The translations under genes were made by a program, and so were the position numbers. Shown here piece after piece: positions 10,259 to 18,737 of a stretch of DNA of 64,000 nucleotides. Numbering within the stretch: position 1 is the stretch's first letter; each line of letters opens with the position of its first letter. Under the pieces are notes generated by a model. That model saw nothing but the letters and a program-made list of their open reading frames with translations, made no database searches and had not been told where the DNA came from. Source of the stretch: Terrabacter sp. Ter38 (lineage in GTDB: Bacteria; Actinomycetota; Actinomycetes; Actinomycetales; Dermatophilaceae). The DNA is taken from NCBI RefSeq assembly GCF_024519435.1, contig NZ_JALJRZ010000001.1, positions 620,001 to 684,000 of the forward strand. Direction: 5' to 3'.

Positions 10259-10441
10259 CTAGTGCGTGCGGGCGCGCGGACGACCGAGGGTGCCCGCGCG
10301 GCGACGTGCCGAGCGTGCGACCCCTTCCCCCTTGGCGGTGAGCAGGTCCCGGCCGCCGCGGTGCGCAGGCACCGCGACGACGCCGACGACCGCCACAGCG
10401 AGCACGGTGACGACGAGCATCGAGATGACCAGGTAAACCAT
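10259..10441 (-). CDS. small membrane protein, unknown
   Basis: 60 residues: one membrane segment at about 3–27 (MVYLVISMLVVTVLAVAVVG), then a basic Arg-rich cytoplasmic tail ending in RPRARTH. I recognise no family. It lies between smc and ftsY on the same strand, 130 bp after smc. Directly before its ATG stands a run of four GTCAC repeats at exact 9-bp spacing that leaves no room for a normal ribosome site, so its promoter and start are unusual. Reality is supported by the clean hydrophobic segment, the normal actinobacterial codon use and the regulatory repeat. Confidence 0.6.
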   Translation of the reverse strand: MVYLVISMLVVTVLAVAVVGVVAVPAHRGGRDLLTAKGEGVARSARRRAGTLGRPRARTH

Positions 10442-10473
10442 GTGACAAGAGTGACGTATGTGACCCCTGTGAC
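10442..10473 (-). promoter_or_regulatory. four GTCAC direct repeats, 9-bp period
   Basis: On the minus strand GTCAC begins every 9 bp: GTCACAGGG, GTCACATAC, GTCACTCTT, GTCACATGG, the last running into the ATG of the small membrane gene. This recalls the direct-repeat box I remember for the response regulator MtrA (GTCACAgcg). A further GTCAC lies 19 bp upstream (10488–10492). Confidence 0.5.
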
Positions 10474-10571
10474 GCAAATAGCACCGAGTGACGATTTCGC
10501 ACCCCGAGGCGCCGACGCGAACCCCGGCCCGCGCCCCGAGGGCAGGCGGACGGAGGGCGTATGCCGTGTCG

Positions 10572-13500
10572 TCAGGCGGTTCGCTCGGCGACGTCGCGCA
10601 GTCGCTGGGACACGACCGTCGTGACGCCGTCGCCGCGCATGCTGACGCCGTAGAGGGCGTCGGCGATCTCCATCGTCTTCTTCTGGTGCGTGATGACGAT
10701 GAGCTGCGAGCTGTCGCGCAGCTCCTCGAAGAGGGTGATGAGACGGCCGAGGTTGGCGTCGTCGAGCGCGGCCTCGACCTCGTCCATGATGTAGAAGGGC
10801 GAAGGCCGCGCCTTGAAGATCGCGACGAGCAGCGCCACGGCGACGAGTGACCGCTCGCCACCGGAGAGCAGCGAGAGCCGCTTGATCTTCTTGCCCGGCG
10901 GCCGCGCCTCGACCTCGAGACCCGTCGTCAGCATGTTGGACGGGTCGGTGAGGACGAGACGTCCCTCGCCACCCGGGAAGAGCCGCTGGAAGACGCGCTC
11001 GAACTGGACCGCCGTGTCCTCGAAGGCCTCGGCGAAGACGCGCTCGACGCGCTCGTCGACCTCCTTGACGATGTCGAGCAGGTCACGCTTGGAGTTCTTG
11101 AGGTCCTCGAGCTGCTCGGTGAGGAACTTGTGCCGCTCCTCGAGCGCCGTGAACTCCTCGAGCGCGAGCGGGTTGATGCGACCCAGGGCGTTCAGCTTGC
11201 GCTCAGCCTGGCGCAGTCGCTTCTCCTGGGCCTCGCGGACGAAGGGGACCGGATCGGGCTGCGGCGCGTCCGGGTCGGCGTCGGGGTCGGGCACGGCCGG
11301 GACGAGCTGGTGCGGACCGTACTCCTCGACGAGGTCGGACGGCGAGATGCCGAGCTCCTCGACGGCCTTCGTCTCGAGCTGCTCGATGCGCAGCCGCTGC
11401 TGGGTGCGCGCGACCTCGTCGCGGTGGACGGTGTCGGTGAGCTCGCGCAGCTCGGCCTGCAGCGTCGCGATGTCACGGCGCACGACGGCGAGCTCGGCGT
11501 CCCGCTCGGTGCGCTCGGCCTCCCCGGCGGCGCGGGCGCGACCCGCCTGCTCGGCCGACTCGGCGAGCAGCTCGTGCGCCCAGGCCGCCGCGGTGCGGAC
11601 GGCCCCGGCGACGGCGGCCTCGCGCTGACGTCGGGCCCGCTTCTCGGCGAGGCGCTGGCGAGCCTCCTCCTCGTGGCGGGCGCCCCGCTCGAGCGCGTCG
11701 GCGCGGTCCTTGAGGGCGCGCGCGCGCTCCTCGCGGGTGCGCAGCGACAGACGCAGCTCGGTCTCGGCGGCCCGGGCCTCGCGGGCCACGGCCTCGAGCC
11801 GGTCGCGCTCCTCGGTCGACGGCTCGTCGGCGAAGTCGCCCTCACCGCTCGCCGCCTCGAGCCGCTCGAGCAGGGCGGCGTGCTCGGTCTGGTCGGCCTC
11901 GAGGGCCGCGGTGGCGTCGGCGATCGCCTTCTCGGTGCGCTCCACCTCGGAGCGTGCGGCCCGCAGGGTCTGGCCGAGCGAGCCGAGCTTCTCGGCGATC
12001 GCGGCCATCCGGGCATCGCTCTCGTTGAGGCGCTCGAGGGCGGCCTCGACGGCGTCGGCGAGCTCGGCGCGCTCCGCGTCGGCACCCGAGACGCGGAAGC
12101 GGGCCTCCTCGCCCTCGCGGGTGGCCCGGGCCATGGCGTCCTGGGCGTCGTCGAACGCGGCCTGCAGCTCGAGCAGGCTGGGCGCCGTCGTGCTGCCGCC
12201 GCGGACCGCTCCGGGAGCGTAGACGTCGCCACCACGGGTCACGGCGGTGACCCCGGGGTGGGTGCGCACGAGGGTGCGGGCAGCCGCACCGTCGGGCACG
12301 AGGGCGACGCGCTCGAGCACCTGCTCGACGGCGGGGCGCACCGAGTCGGGGCACTCCACGACGTCGCGGACCCAGCGGGCGTCGCCCGTCAGAGCCGGCC
12401 ACGACGTGGGGTCGACGCCGGTCGCGGACTCCGCGACGAGAAGGCTGGCGCGGCCGTTGTCGCCGTCACGCAGCGCGTCCAGCGCCGCCGCGGCAGCGTC
12501 GAGCGAACCGACGGCCAAGGCCTCGGCAGCCGTCCCCAGGGCGGCTGCCACGGCGTTCTCGAGCCCGGGCTCGACGGTCACGAGCGACGCGACGGAGCCG
12601 AGGATGCGGTGACCCTCGTCGGCTGCGGCGAGCAGGGCAGCCGCGCCGTCCTTGCGGCTCAGGCTGAGCCCGAGGGCCTCGACGCGGGCGGCGGCCGTGG
12701 TGCGGGCACGCTCGGCGGTCGCTTCGGCCTCCTTCCAGCGGGCGAGCTCGGCGTCGGCGGCGTCGAGGCGCGCGGCCGCCTCCTCGTAGGCGGTGTCGAG
12801 CCCCTCCTCGCCCTCCTCGTCCTGGGCGACGCTGGACTCGAGGCGGGAGAACTCGTGCTCGGCCTCGGCGGCGCGGGCCTGGGCGGCCTCGATGGTGCCG
12901 CGGAGACGTCCGACCTCGGCCTCGCGGGCCTCGATGCGTGATGCCTTGGCGCCGACCTGGCCGCCGAGCTTGGCCAGGCCCTCCCGCCGGTCAGCCGCGG
13001 CCCGGGCCTCGCGCTGGAGGCGGGTCGTCTCCTCGGCGTGACCGCGCTCGGCCTCGGTGCGGGACAGGACGGCGTTCTCGAGGGCGGCCTTGGCCTCGGC
13101 GATCTCCTCGAGGAGGAAGGCCTCCTGCTCGCGGACGTCGGCGGCCTGGGCGCGCAGCTGCTCGGGGTCGCGGCTCTGGCCGGGGGCCTCGGGCTCGTCG
13201 TCCTCGCTCAGCAGTCGCACGCGCTCGGCGGCGAGCGACCGGGTCGAGGCCATCCGCTCGACGAGCCGGCCGAGCGAGACGTACTCGTCCTGGGCCCGGG
13301 TCAGGGCCGGACGAGCGGCCTCGGCGGCCTCCTCGAGGGTGGAGAGCCGGTGGCCGAGGTCGCCGATGGACGCCTCGACCTCGGAGCGGCGCTCGATGAG
13401 GGCGGACTCGTCGGCGACCTCCTGCTCGAGCGTCGACGTCAGCTGGACGAGGTCGTCGGCGACGAGACGCAGGCGCGCGTCGCGGGCGTCGGTCTGGATG

Positions 13501-14150
13501 ACGGCCGCCCTGCGCGCCGTCTCGGCCTGACGCCCGAGCGGACCGAGCTGGCGGCGGATCTCACCGGTGAGGTCCTGGACCCGGGTGAGGTTGGCCTCCA
13601 TCGTGTCGAGCTTGCGGAGTGCGCGCTCCTTGCGCTTGCGGTGCTTGAGGACGCCCGCCGCCTCCTCGATGAACCCGCGGCGCTCCTCGGGGGTCGCGCG
13701 CAGCACGGTGTCGAGCTGGCCCTGGCCGACGATGACGTGCATCTCGCGGCCGATGCCGCTGTCGGAGAGCAGCTCCTGCACGTCGAGCAGGCGGCACGGC
13801 GTGCCGTTGATGGCGTACTCCGAGCCGCCGTTGCGGAACATCGTGCGGGCGATCGTCACCTCGGTGTAGTCGATCGGGAGCGCGCCGTCGGTGTTGTCGA
13901 TGGTCAGGGCCACCTCAGCGCGGCCGAGCGGCGCACGTCCGGACGTGCCGGCGAAGATGACGTCCTCCATCTTGCCGCCGCGCAGCGACTTGGCGCCCTG
14001 CTCCCCCATGACCCAGGCGAGCGCGTCGACGACGTTGCTCTTGCCGGAGCCGTTGGGGCCGACGATGCAGGTGATGCCGGGCTCGAGACGCAGGTGGGTC
14101 GCCGAGGCGAAGGACTTGAAGCCCTTCAGGGTGAGGCTCTTGACGTACAC
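10572..14150 (-). CDS. smc: chromosome segregation ATPase SMC
   Basis: Structural maintenance of chromosomes protein; with ScpAB it forms the loop-extruding condensin loaded near the origin. 1192 residues: Walker A GPNGSGKSN at 31–39, first long coiled coil (about 160–500), hinge (about 510–660, Gly/Ala-rich with DGAAALLAAADEG), return coiled coil to about 1020, then signature LSGGERSLVAVALL and Walker B YIMDEVEAALDD. Length is usual for actinobacterial SMC. Start is GTG 14150. No scpA/scpB is in the window. The coding strand is extremely Glu/Ala/Arg-rich, which creates long spurious reading frames on the other strand. Confidence 0.97.
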   Translation of the reverse strand: MYVKSLTLKGFKSFASATHLRLEPGITCIVGPNGSGKSNVVDALAWVMGEQGAKSLRGGKMEDVIFAGTSGRAPLGRAEVALTIDNTDGALPIDYTEVTIARTMFRNGGSEYAINGTPCRLLDVQELLSDSGIGREMHVIVGQGQLDTVLRATPEERRGFIEEAAGVLKHRKRKERALRKLDTMEANLTRVQDLTGEIRRQLGPLGRQAETARRAAVIQTDARDARLRLVADDLVQLTSTLEQEVADESALIERRSEVEASIGDLGHRLSTLEEAAEAARPALTRAQDEYVSLGRLVERMASTRSLAAERVRLLSEDDEPEAPGQSRDPEQLRAQAADVREQEAFLLEEIAEAKAALENAVLSRTEAERGHAEETTRLQREARAAADRREGLAKLGGQVGAKASRIEAREAEVGRLRGTIEAAQARAAEAEHEFSRLESSVAQDEEGEEGLDTAYEEAAARLDAADAELARWKEAEATAERARTTAAARVEALGLSLSRKDGAAALLAAADEGHRILGSVASLVTVEPGLENAVAAALGTAAEALAVGSLDAAAAALDALRDGDNGRASLLVAESATGVDPTSWPALTGDARWVRDVVECPDSVRPAVEQVLERVALVPDGAAARTLVRTHPGVTAVTRGGDVYAPGAVRGGSTTAPSLLELQAAFDDAQDAMARATREGEEARFRVSGADAERAELADAVEAALERLNESDARMAAIAEKLGSLGQTLRAARSEVERTEKAIADATAALEADQTEHAALLERLEAASGEGDFADEPSTEERDRLEAVAREARAAETELRLSLRTREERARALKDRADALERGARHEEEARQRLAEKRARRQREAAVAGAVRTAAAWAHELLAESAEQAGRARAAGEAERTERDAELAVVRRDIATLQAELRELTDTVHRDEVARTQQRLRIEQLETKAVEELGISPSDLVEEYGPHQLVPAVPDPDADPDAPQPDPVPFVREAQEKRLRQAERKLNALGRINPLALEEFTALEERHKFLTEQLEDLKNSKRDLLDIVKEVDERVERVFAEAFEDTAVQFERVFQRLFPGGEGRLVLTDPSNMLTTGLEVEARPPGKKIKRLSLLSGGERSLVAVALLVAIFKARPSPFYIMDEVEAALDDANLGRLITLFEELRDSSQLIVITHQKKTMEIADALYGVSMRGDGVTTVVSQRLRDVAERTA

Positions 14151-14257
14151 GACCCGAGAAATCCTTTGTCCAGCCAGCCAGCGATCCCGGTCAGCGTACT
14201 AGTCGTGGGCCCGTGCTCCGGGGAGGTGAGCGCCTGCGCGTGCGGGGACGGACGGCA

Positions 14258-14263
14258 TACCGT
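14258..14263 (+). promoter_or_regulatory. -10 box of the FMN-binding gene (leaderless)
   Basis: TACCGT, part of GGCATACCGT, 6 nt before GTG 14270. Confidence 0.5.
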
Positions 14264-14269
14264 GGTCGG

Positions 14270-14920
14270 GTGGATGCCGAGGAGCGCGCTGCGCACGACG
14301 AACACACGGTCACCTCCCTCGAGCGGCTGCTCGAGGTCTACCCCACGGCGCCGGCCGCCAACAGCCTCGCCAAGGAGTCCGCGACCATCACGGCGAGCCA
14401 CGCGCGGATCATCGAGGCGGCGCCCTTCGTCGTCGTGGCCACGGTCGGTGACGGCGGCCTCGACCAGTCGCCGCGCGGGGACCGTCCCGGATTCGTCGTC
14501 GTGCGCGACGAGCGCACGCTCGTCATCCCAGACCGCCGTGGCAACCACCGCCTCGACACCCTGCGCAACGTCGTCGCCGACCCGAGGGTGGGCCTGATCC
14601 TCCTCGTGCCGGGCCTCGGCGAGGAGCTGCGCGTGCGCGGCACCGCAGTGATCTCGACGGACCCGGACGAGCTGGCCCGCCACGAGGTCAAGGGCGTGCT
14701 GCCGGCCTCGGTGCTCGTCGTGTCCGTCGAGCGCGTCTACTTCCAGTGCGCGCGTGCGATCAAGCGAAGTCGCTTGTGGGACAGCGAGTCCCGGGTGGAC
14801 CCGAAGACCCTGCCGACCGCGGGGGCGATGACGCGTGAGGCCGGCGGGTTCGCCTCCGACGCCGAGGCGGCAGCCTATGACGAAGCCCTCGACGCACGGC
14901 AGGACGCGACGCTCTACTGA
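14270..14920 (+). CDS. pyridoxamine 5'-phosphate oxidase-family flavoprotein
   Basis: 216-residue split-beta-barrel protein of the PNPOx-like superfamily, MSMEG_1061-type. FVVVATVGDGGLDQSPRGD (about 52–70) is the flavin-binding beta hairpin with the conserved SPRGD of the group, followed by LVIPDRRGNHRLDTLRNV and a basic CARAIKRSRLW segment. It probably binds FMN (or F420) and acts as a small-molecule oxidoreductase; substrate unknown. GTG 14270 is favoured over GTG 14213 because of the -10 box 6 nt upstream and because the first strand begins later. Divergent from smc (119 bp), convergent with chorismate mutase. Confidence 0.85.
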   Translation: MDAEERAAHDEHTVTSLERLLEVYPTAPAANSLAKESATITASHARIIEAAPFVVVATVGDGGLDQSPRGDRPGFVVVRDERTLVIPDRRGNHRLDTLRNVVADPRVGLILLVPGLGEELRVRGTAVISTDPDELARHEVKGVLPASVLVVSVERVYFQCARAIKRSRLWDSESRVDPKTLPTAGAMTREAGGFASDAEAAAYDEALDARQDATLY

Positions 14921-14960
14921 GGGCGGCGCCGGTGCGACCCGTCGCCATCCGGCACGAGGC

Positions 14961-15263
14961 CTACGAGTCGCCGTTGGCGATGCGCTCGTGGTGGTGGATG
15001 ACCTCGGCGATGATGAAGCCCAGGAACGCCTCGGCGAAGACGGGGTCGAGGCCGGCGCTGTCGGCGAGCGCCCGCAGCCGCGCGATCTGGCGCTCCTCGC
15101 GCTGCGGGTCGGCGGCAGGTAGGTGCTGCTCGGCCTTGAGCCGGCCGACCTGCTGGGTGCACTTGAAGCGCTCCGCGAGCAGGTGGACGAGCGCGGCGTC
15201 GATGTTGTCGATGCTGCTGCGCAGCCGAGCGAGCTCGGCGGGGACCTCGGGCACGTCGCTCAC
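14961..15263 (-). CDS. chorismate mutase (AroQ type)
   Basis: 100-residue helical chorismate mutase, converting chorismate to prephenate for Phe/Tyr synthesis. Residues SIDNIDAALVHLLAERFKCTQQVGRLKAEQ give the AroQ first helix with its catalytic Arg/Lys (R32, K43 region), and a C-terminal helix IIAEVIHHHERI. Short stand-alone, cytosolic, without signal peptide; actinobacterial stand-alone enzymes of this size usually work in complex with DAHP synthase. Start GTG 15263 is 6 nt after a TAGGCT box. It precedes nothing on its strand that looks co-transcribed; the acylphosphatase gene lies upstream with its own start box. Confidence 0.9.
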   Translation of the reverse strand: MSDVPEVPAELARLRSSIDNIDAALVHLLAERFKCTQQVGRLKAEQHLPAADPQREERQIARLRALADSAGLDPVFAEAFLGFIIAEVIHHHERIANGDS

Positions 15264-15269
15264 CCGGCC

Positions 15270-15275
15270 AGCCTA
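15270..15275 (-). promoter_or_regulatory. -10 box of chorismate mutase (leaderless)
   Basis: TAGGCT on the minus strand, 6 nt before GTG 15263; it sits in the 18-bp gap after acyP. Confidence 0.5.
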
Positions 15276-15281
15276 GGCGGG

Positions 15282-15599
15282 TCAGCGTTCGACGAACCCG
15301 GAGATTCCGTCCCTCGGAACGCCCTGCTGCACGACCACGCTCTCGACGTGTCCCGGTCGTCTGGTCGTCGAGGGAGACTCGCGCAGCAGCGCCTCGAGCG
15401 CGTCGACGTCCTCACGGCGGCCTTGGGCGACGACCTCGACGCGGCCGTCGGCGGTGTTGCGGGCGTGACCGTCCAGACCGAGCTCGAGCGCCCGGGCTCG
15501 GGTCCACCAGCGGAACCCCACGCCCTGCACCTGCCCGCGCACGAACATCGTCACGCGCACGGGCGCGCCGGCCCCCTCGGCATCCTGCTCGTCAGCCAC
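15282..15599 (-). CDS. acyP: acylphosphatase
   Basis: 105-residue acylphosphatase hydrolysing carboxyl-phosphate bonds of acyl phosphates. Motif VRGQVQGVGFRWW (19–32) carries the phosphate loop with catalytic Arg30, and HARNTADGRVEVVAQG carries catalytic Asn48. A ~14-residue N-terminal tail precedes the fold. GTG 15599 is preferred over the upstream frame to 15641 because a TACCGT box is 6 nt before it. In mycobacteria acyP lies next to smc, consistent with its position here. Confidence 0.93.
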   Translation of the reverse strand: MADEQDAEGAGAPVRVTMFVRGQVQGVGFRWWTRARALELGLDGHARNTADGRVEVVAQGRREDVDALEALLRESPSTTRRPGHVESVVVQQGVPRDGISGFVER

Positions 15600-15605
15600 C
15601 CCGAC

Positions 15606-15611
15606 ACGGTA
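15606..15611 (-). promoter_or_regulatory. -10 box of acyP (leaderless)
   Basis: TACCGT, part of GGCATACCGT on the minus strand, 6 nt before GTG 15599. Confidence 0.5.
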
Positions 15612-15707
15612 TGCCGCGTGGCGCCGCAACGGGAGCCCCACGCGTACCTATGCTCACAACAGGCACGGCGGTGACTCCACTCACCGCGGCCCACGGAAGG
15701 AGCGACG

Positions 15708-17699
15708 TTGACGACGTCGGCGATTTCACGGGCGGCTGGCACGGGTCAGACCGCCGACACGGCCACGGGGGCCACCCCCCGATCGGGGCGTGCTCCGTCG
15801 GGACGCCCCGCTCGGATCGAGGGCCTGGACGGGCTGCGGGCCCTCGCCATCGTCGGGGTCCTCGTCTACCACCTCAACGCCTCGTGGCTGCCGGGCGGCT
15901 TCCTCGGCGTCGACGTCTTCTTCGTCGTCTCGGGCTTCCTCATCACGACGCTGCTCGTCCGCGAGCACCACCGCACCGGCCGGATCGCGCTCTCGCAGTT
16001 CTGGGTGCGACGCGCGCGCCGGCTCGTGCCCGCCCTGGTCCTCTGCGTCGTGACGAGCGTGCTCATCGCACGGGCCGTCAGCCAGGACCTCCTCGTCGAC
16101 ATCGGCCGGCAGATCGTCGGGGCCCTGACCTTCTCGACGAACTGGGCGGAGATCACGGCTGGCACGAGCTACTTCGACCAGACCGCGCCGCAGCTGTTCA
16201 TGAACTTCTGGTCGCTGGCCGTCGAGGAGCAGTTCTACCTGCTCTGGCCGCTCGTGACCCTCGCCCTGCTCGCGGTGTCGAGCCGGGTTCGCGTCGGGGT
16301 GGCGGTGGCCGTCGGGGTGGGCTCGTCACTGCTCATGGCCCTGCTCTTCACGCCGGGCACCGACGCCACGCGCGTCTACTACGGCACCGACACCCACGTC
16401 GTGGGGCTCATGGCGGGAGCCGCTCTCGCCTTCGCCTGGGCCAGCCCGCAGCTCGCGCTGTGGGTGGCGCCCTCGCGGTGGGGTCGCTTCGGGTCGTATG
16501 CCGTCCCGCTGGCCCTCGTGGTCCTGCTCGCCGAGATGGTCCTCCTCGACGAGCAGTCCACCGTGACCTTCCGCGGCGGGATCGTGCTCGCGTCGCTCGC
16601 GACGGCGGTCCTCGTCATGGGTGTCATCGAGCGACGCCCCGACCGGGTCACCGGCGTGCAGCGGGTCATGCGGCACCCGGTCGCGGGCTGGGTGGGCGCC
16701 CGGTCCTACTCCATCTACCTCTGGCACTGGCCCGTCATCCTGCTCGTGGCGCTCGACAACCCGTCGGCGCCCGGCACCACGTCGCACCTGCTGACGCGGC
16801 TGTGGTGCGTGCTCGTGACGGTCGCGCTCGCCGACCTCACGTTCCGCTTCGTCGAGACGCCGTTCCGCACCCTCGGCTTCCGGGGCGTGGCGACGCGGCT
16901 GCGCGGGCAGGTCTCGAGCCTGACCCGACGTACCAAGCAGGTCGTCGGCGCGGGCGTCGCCGCCCTGGCCGTCATGACGGCGGTCATCGTGCTCACCGCC
17001 CCCGACCAGAGCGAGACCGCGCGCATGCTCGCCGCCAACGAGGCGGCCGCCGAGGCCATGGCGAGCCACTCCCCCGCGACCGCGGCGCCCGGTTCGGCGA
17101 CGTCGCATCCCGTCGCGACGACCGGTGCGAGCCCGTCCTCGTCGGGAGCGGCGTCCGCCGCCCAGGCCTCGTTCACGATGCCCTCCGGGCCCGAGATCGA
17201 CGCGTACGGCGACTCGATCATGGTCGGCAGCCTCCAGGCGCTGCGCTACTACTTCCCGGGCATTCGCATCGACGCGAAGTCCAACCGTCGCTGGTCCGAC
17301 GGTCTCGCCGAGGTCTCCGCGCGCGGTGACGGCAACCGGCGCGCGATCATCCTCGCCTTCGGCACCAACGCCGGCGTCGACGAGGACCGCGTCAAGCAGG
17401 TGCTCGACGTGCTCGGCTCCGGCCGCATGGTCGTGCTCGTCAACATCATGGGACCGTTCGCCCGCGTCGACACCGACAACGCGACGCTCGACCTCATCGC
17501 CCGTGGGCGGCCCAACGTCATCGTGGCCGACTGGGCCGATGCCATCCGGGCCCACCCCGAGCAGGTCCAGTCCGACCGCATCCACCCGACGATCAAGGGT
17601 GCGCACCTCTTCTCCAAGACGGTGCGACAGGCCATGGCCGACCTGTCGCAGCGCAGCACCGGCAAGGCGGTCGTGCTCAAGGACCTCCCGATCCCGTGA
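15708..17699 (+). CDS. membrane acyltransferase with C-terminal SGNH domain
   Basis: 663 residues. Acyltransferase-3 membrane domain (about 38–400, ten or so helices) starts with RIEGLDGLRALAIVGVLVYH (catalytic His) and GVDVFFVVSGFLITTLL, continues with FWSLAVEEQFYLLWP and YSIYLWHWPVI. A Ala/Ser/Thr-rich linker (about 430–490) leads to an extracytoplasmic SGNH-type domain with AYGDSIMVG (Ser) and DRIHPTIKGAHLF (Asp-His). Such two-domain proteins O-acylate cell-wall polymers or glycans. TTG start 15708 has a strong ribosome site GGAAGGAG six to seven nt upstream. The downstream dehydrogenase gene overlaps or nearly touches. Confidence 0.92.
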   Translation: MTTSAISRAAGTGQTADTATGATPRSGRAPSGRPARIEGLDGLRALAIVGVLVYHLNASWLPGGFLGVDVFFVVSGFLITTLLVREHHRTGRIALSQFWVRRARRLVPALVLCVVTSVLIARAVSQDLLVDIGRQIVGALTFSTNWAEITAGTSYFDQTAPQLFMNFWSLAVEEQFYLLWPLVTLALLAVSSRVRVGVAVAVGVGSSLLMALLFTPGTDATRVYYGTDTHVVGLMAGAALAFAWASPQLALWVAPSRWGRFGSYAVPLALVVLLAEMVLLDEQSTVTFRGGIVLASLATAVLVMGVIERRPDRVTGVQRVMRHPVAGWVGARSYSIYLWHWPVILLVALDNPSAPGTTSHLLTRLWCVLVTVALADLTFRFVETPFRTLGFRGVATRLRGQVSSLTRRTKQVVGAGVAALAVMTAVIVLTAPDQSETARMLAANEAAAEAMASHSPATAAPGSATSHPVATTGASPSSSGAASAAQASFTMPSGPEIDAYGDSIMVGSLQALRYYFPGIRIDAKSNRRWSDGLAEVSARGDGNRRAIILAFGTNAGVDEDRVKQVLDVLGSGRMVVLVNIMGPFARVDTDNATLDLIARGRPNVIVADWADAIRAHPEQVQSDRIHPTIKGAHLFSKTVRQAMADLSQRSTGKAVVLKDLPIP

Positions 17700-17758
17700 G
17701 CGTCGGGCCGGCGCGCGGACCCTCCACGACGGGGGAGCTCCTACCGGGAGCCCGCACT

Positions 17759-18613
17759 GTGCGGACCATCGCCATCGTCTCGCCGGGGGCCATGGGGGCG
17801 GCCCTGGGGCGTGCGTGGGCGGCCGGGGGCACCAGGGTCGTCGCGACCGTGCGAGGACGCAGCGACCGCACGGCCGCCCTGGCCACCGGCCTGGAGCTGC
17901 TGCCCGACCTCGAGGAGGTCGTCGCGGCCGTCGACCTCGTCGTCAGCATCTGCCCTCCCGCAGCTGCCGACGCAGTGCTCCGATCCGTCATCGACGCGGC
18001 CAGGGCGACCGGTTCGACGCCGCTGCTCCTTGACGCCAACGCCGTGTCGCCCGACCGGGTCTCCGGCCTCGCGGACCGGGCGGCCGCCGCGGGCCTCGAC
18101 CTCGTCGACGGGTCCGTCAGCGGCGGTCCGCCGGAGCCGGACGGCGACACGATGCTCTACCTCTCCGGCGTCCGCGCGGCCGAGGTGGCTCGGGTCCCGG
18201 CCCTCGGGCTGAGACGGCGCATCGTCGGCGACCGCGTCGGCCAGGCCTCAGCGGTGAAGATGTGCACGGCGTCCGTCTACAAGGGCACGACGGCCGTCTG
18301 GGCGCAGGCCCTCCAGACGGCCGAGGCCCTCGGGGTGCTCGCGCCGGTCCTCGACGACCTCGCAGAGGAGCTCCCTGCCCAGGTCGAGGGCGCCGCCCGA
18401 CGGGTCGCCGTGGCTGCGGCCAAGAGCGGGCGCTTCGTCGACGAGATGGAGAGCATCGCGTCCACCCAGCGCTCGGCCGGCGTCTCGCCCGAGCTCTTCG
18501 AGGGGATGGCCGCGGTCTACCGACGGCTTGCGACCACGCCGCTGGCGGCCCTCAGCCCGGAGGAGGCACGCGGCCTCACGGACCTGCGCGAGGTCCTGTC
18601 CCGCCTCACCTGA
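17759..18613 (+). CDS. NAD(P)-binding dehydrogenase, 3-hydroxyisobutyrate/6PGDH-like
   Basis: 284 residues. Rossmann start TIAIVSPGAMGAALGRAWAA and a beta-strand pattern to LVVSICPPAAADAV fit the 6-phosphogluconate/beta-hydroxyacid dehydrogenase N-domain; GSVSGGPPEPDG and KMCTASVYKGTTAVW correspond to the substrate-binding and catalytic-Lys regions of the family. The C-terminal helical domain is of the DUF1932 kind. GTG 17759 with GGGAG about 9 nt upstream is preferred; a GTG at 17696 overlapping the previous stop by 4 nt would add 21 residues and would couple the genes. Substrate unknown. Confidence 0.8.
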   Translation: MRTIAIVSPGAMGAALGRAWAAGGTRVVATVRGRSDRTAALATGLELLPDLEEVVAAVDLVVSICPPAAADAVLRSVIDAARATGSTPLLLDANAVSPDRVSGLADRAAAAGLDLVDGSVSGGPPEPDGDTMLYLSGVRAAEVARVPALGLRRRIVGDRVGQASAVKMCTASVYKGTTAVWAQALQTAEALGVLAPVLDDLAEELPAQVEGAARRVAVAAAKSGRFVDEMESIASTQRSAGVSPELFEGMAAVYRRLATTPLAALSPEEARGLTDLREVLSRLT

Positions 18614-18737
18614 CGCCGCACGCCCCGGCTCGTCGTGCGTGGGATCGCGCAGGCCGGGTGGCTGGGGTGCCTCAGCGGCGGGATCTCACGTCTGATCGCT
18701 CGCACCTCCGCGCGGCTCGGCTCGCGACGTCACGGGT

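Noticed and set aside
11130-14597. 600- and 519-codon frames opposite smc
   Set aside because: Leu/Gly/Val-rich mirror of the SMC coiled coils; no domain.
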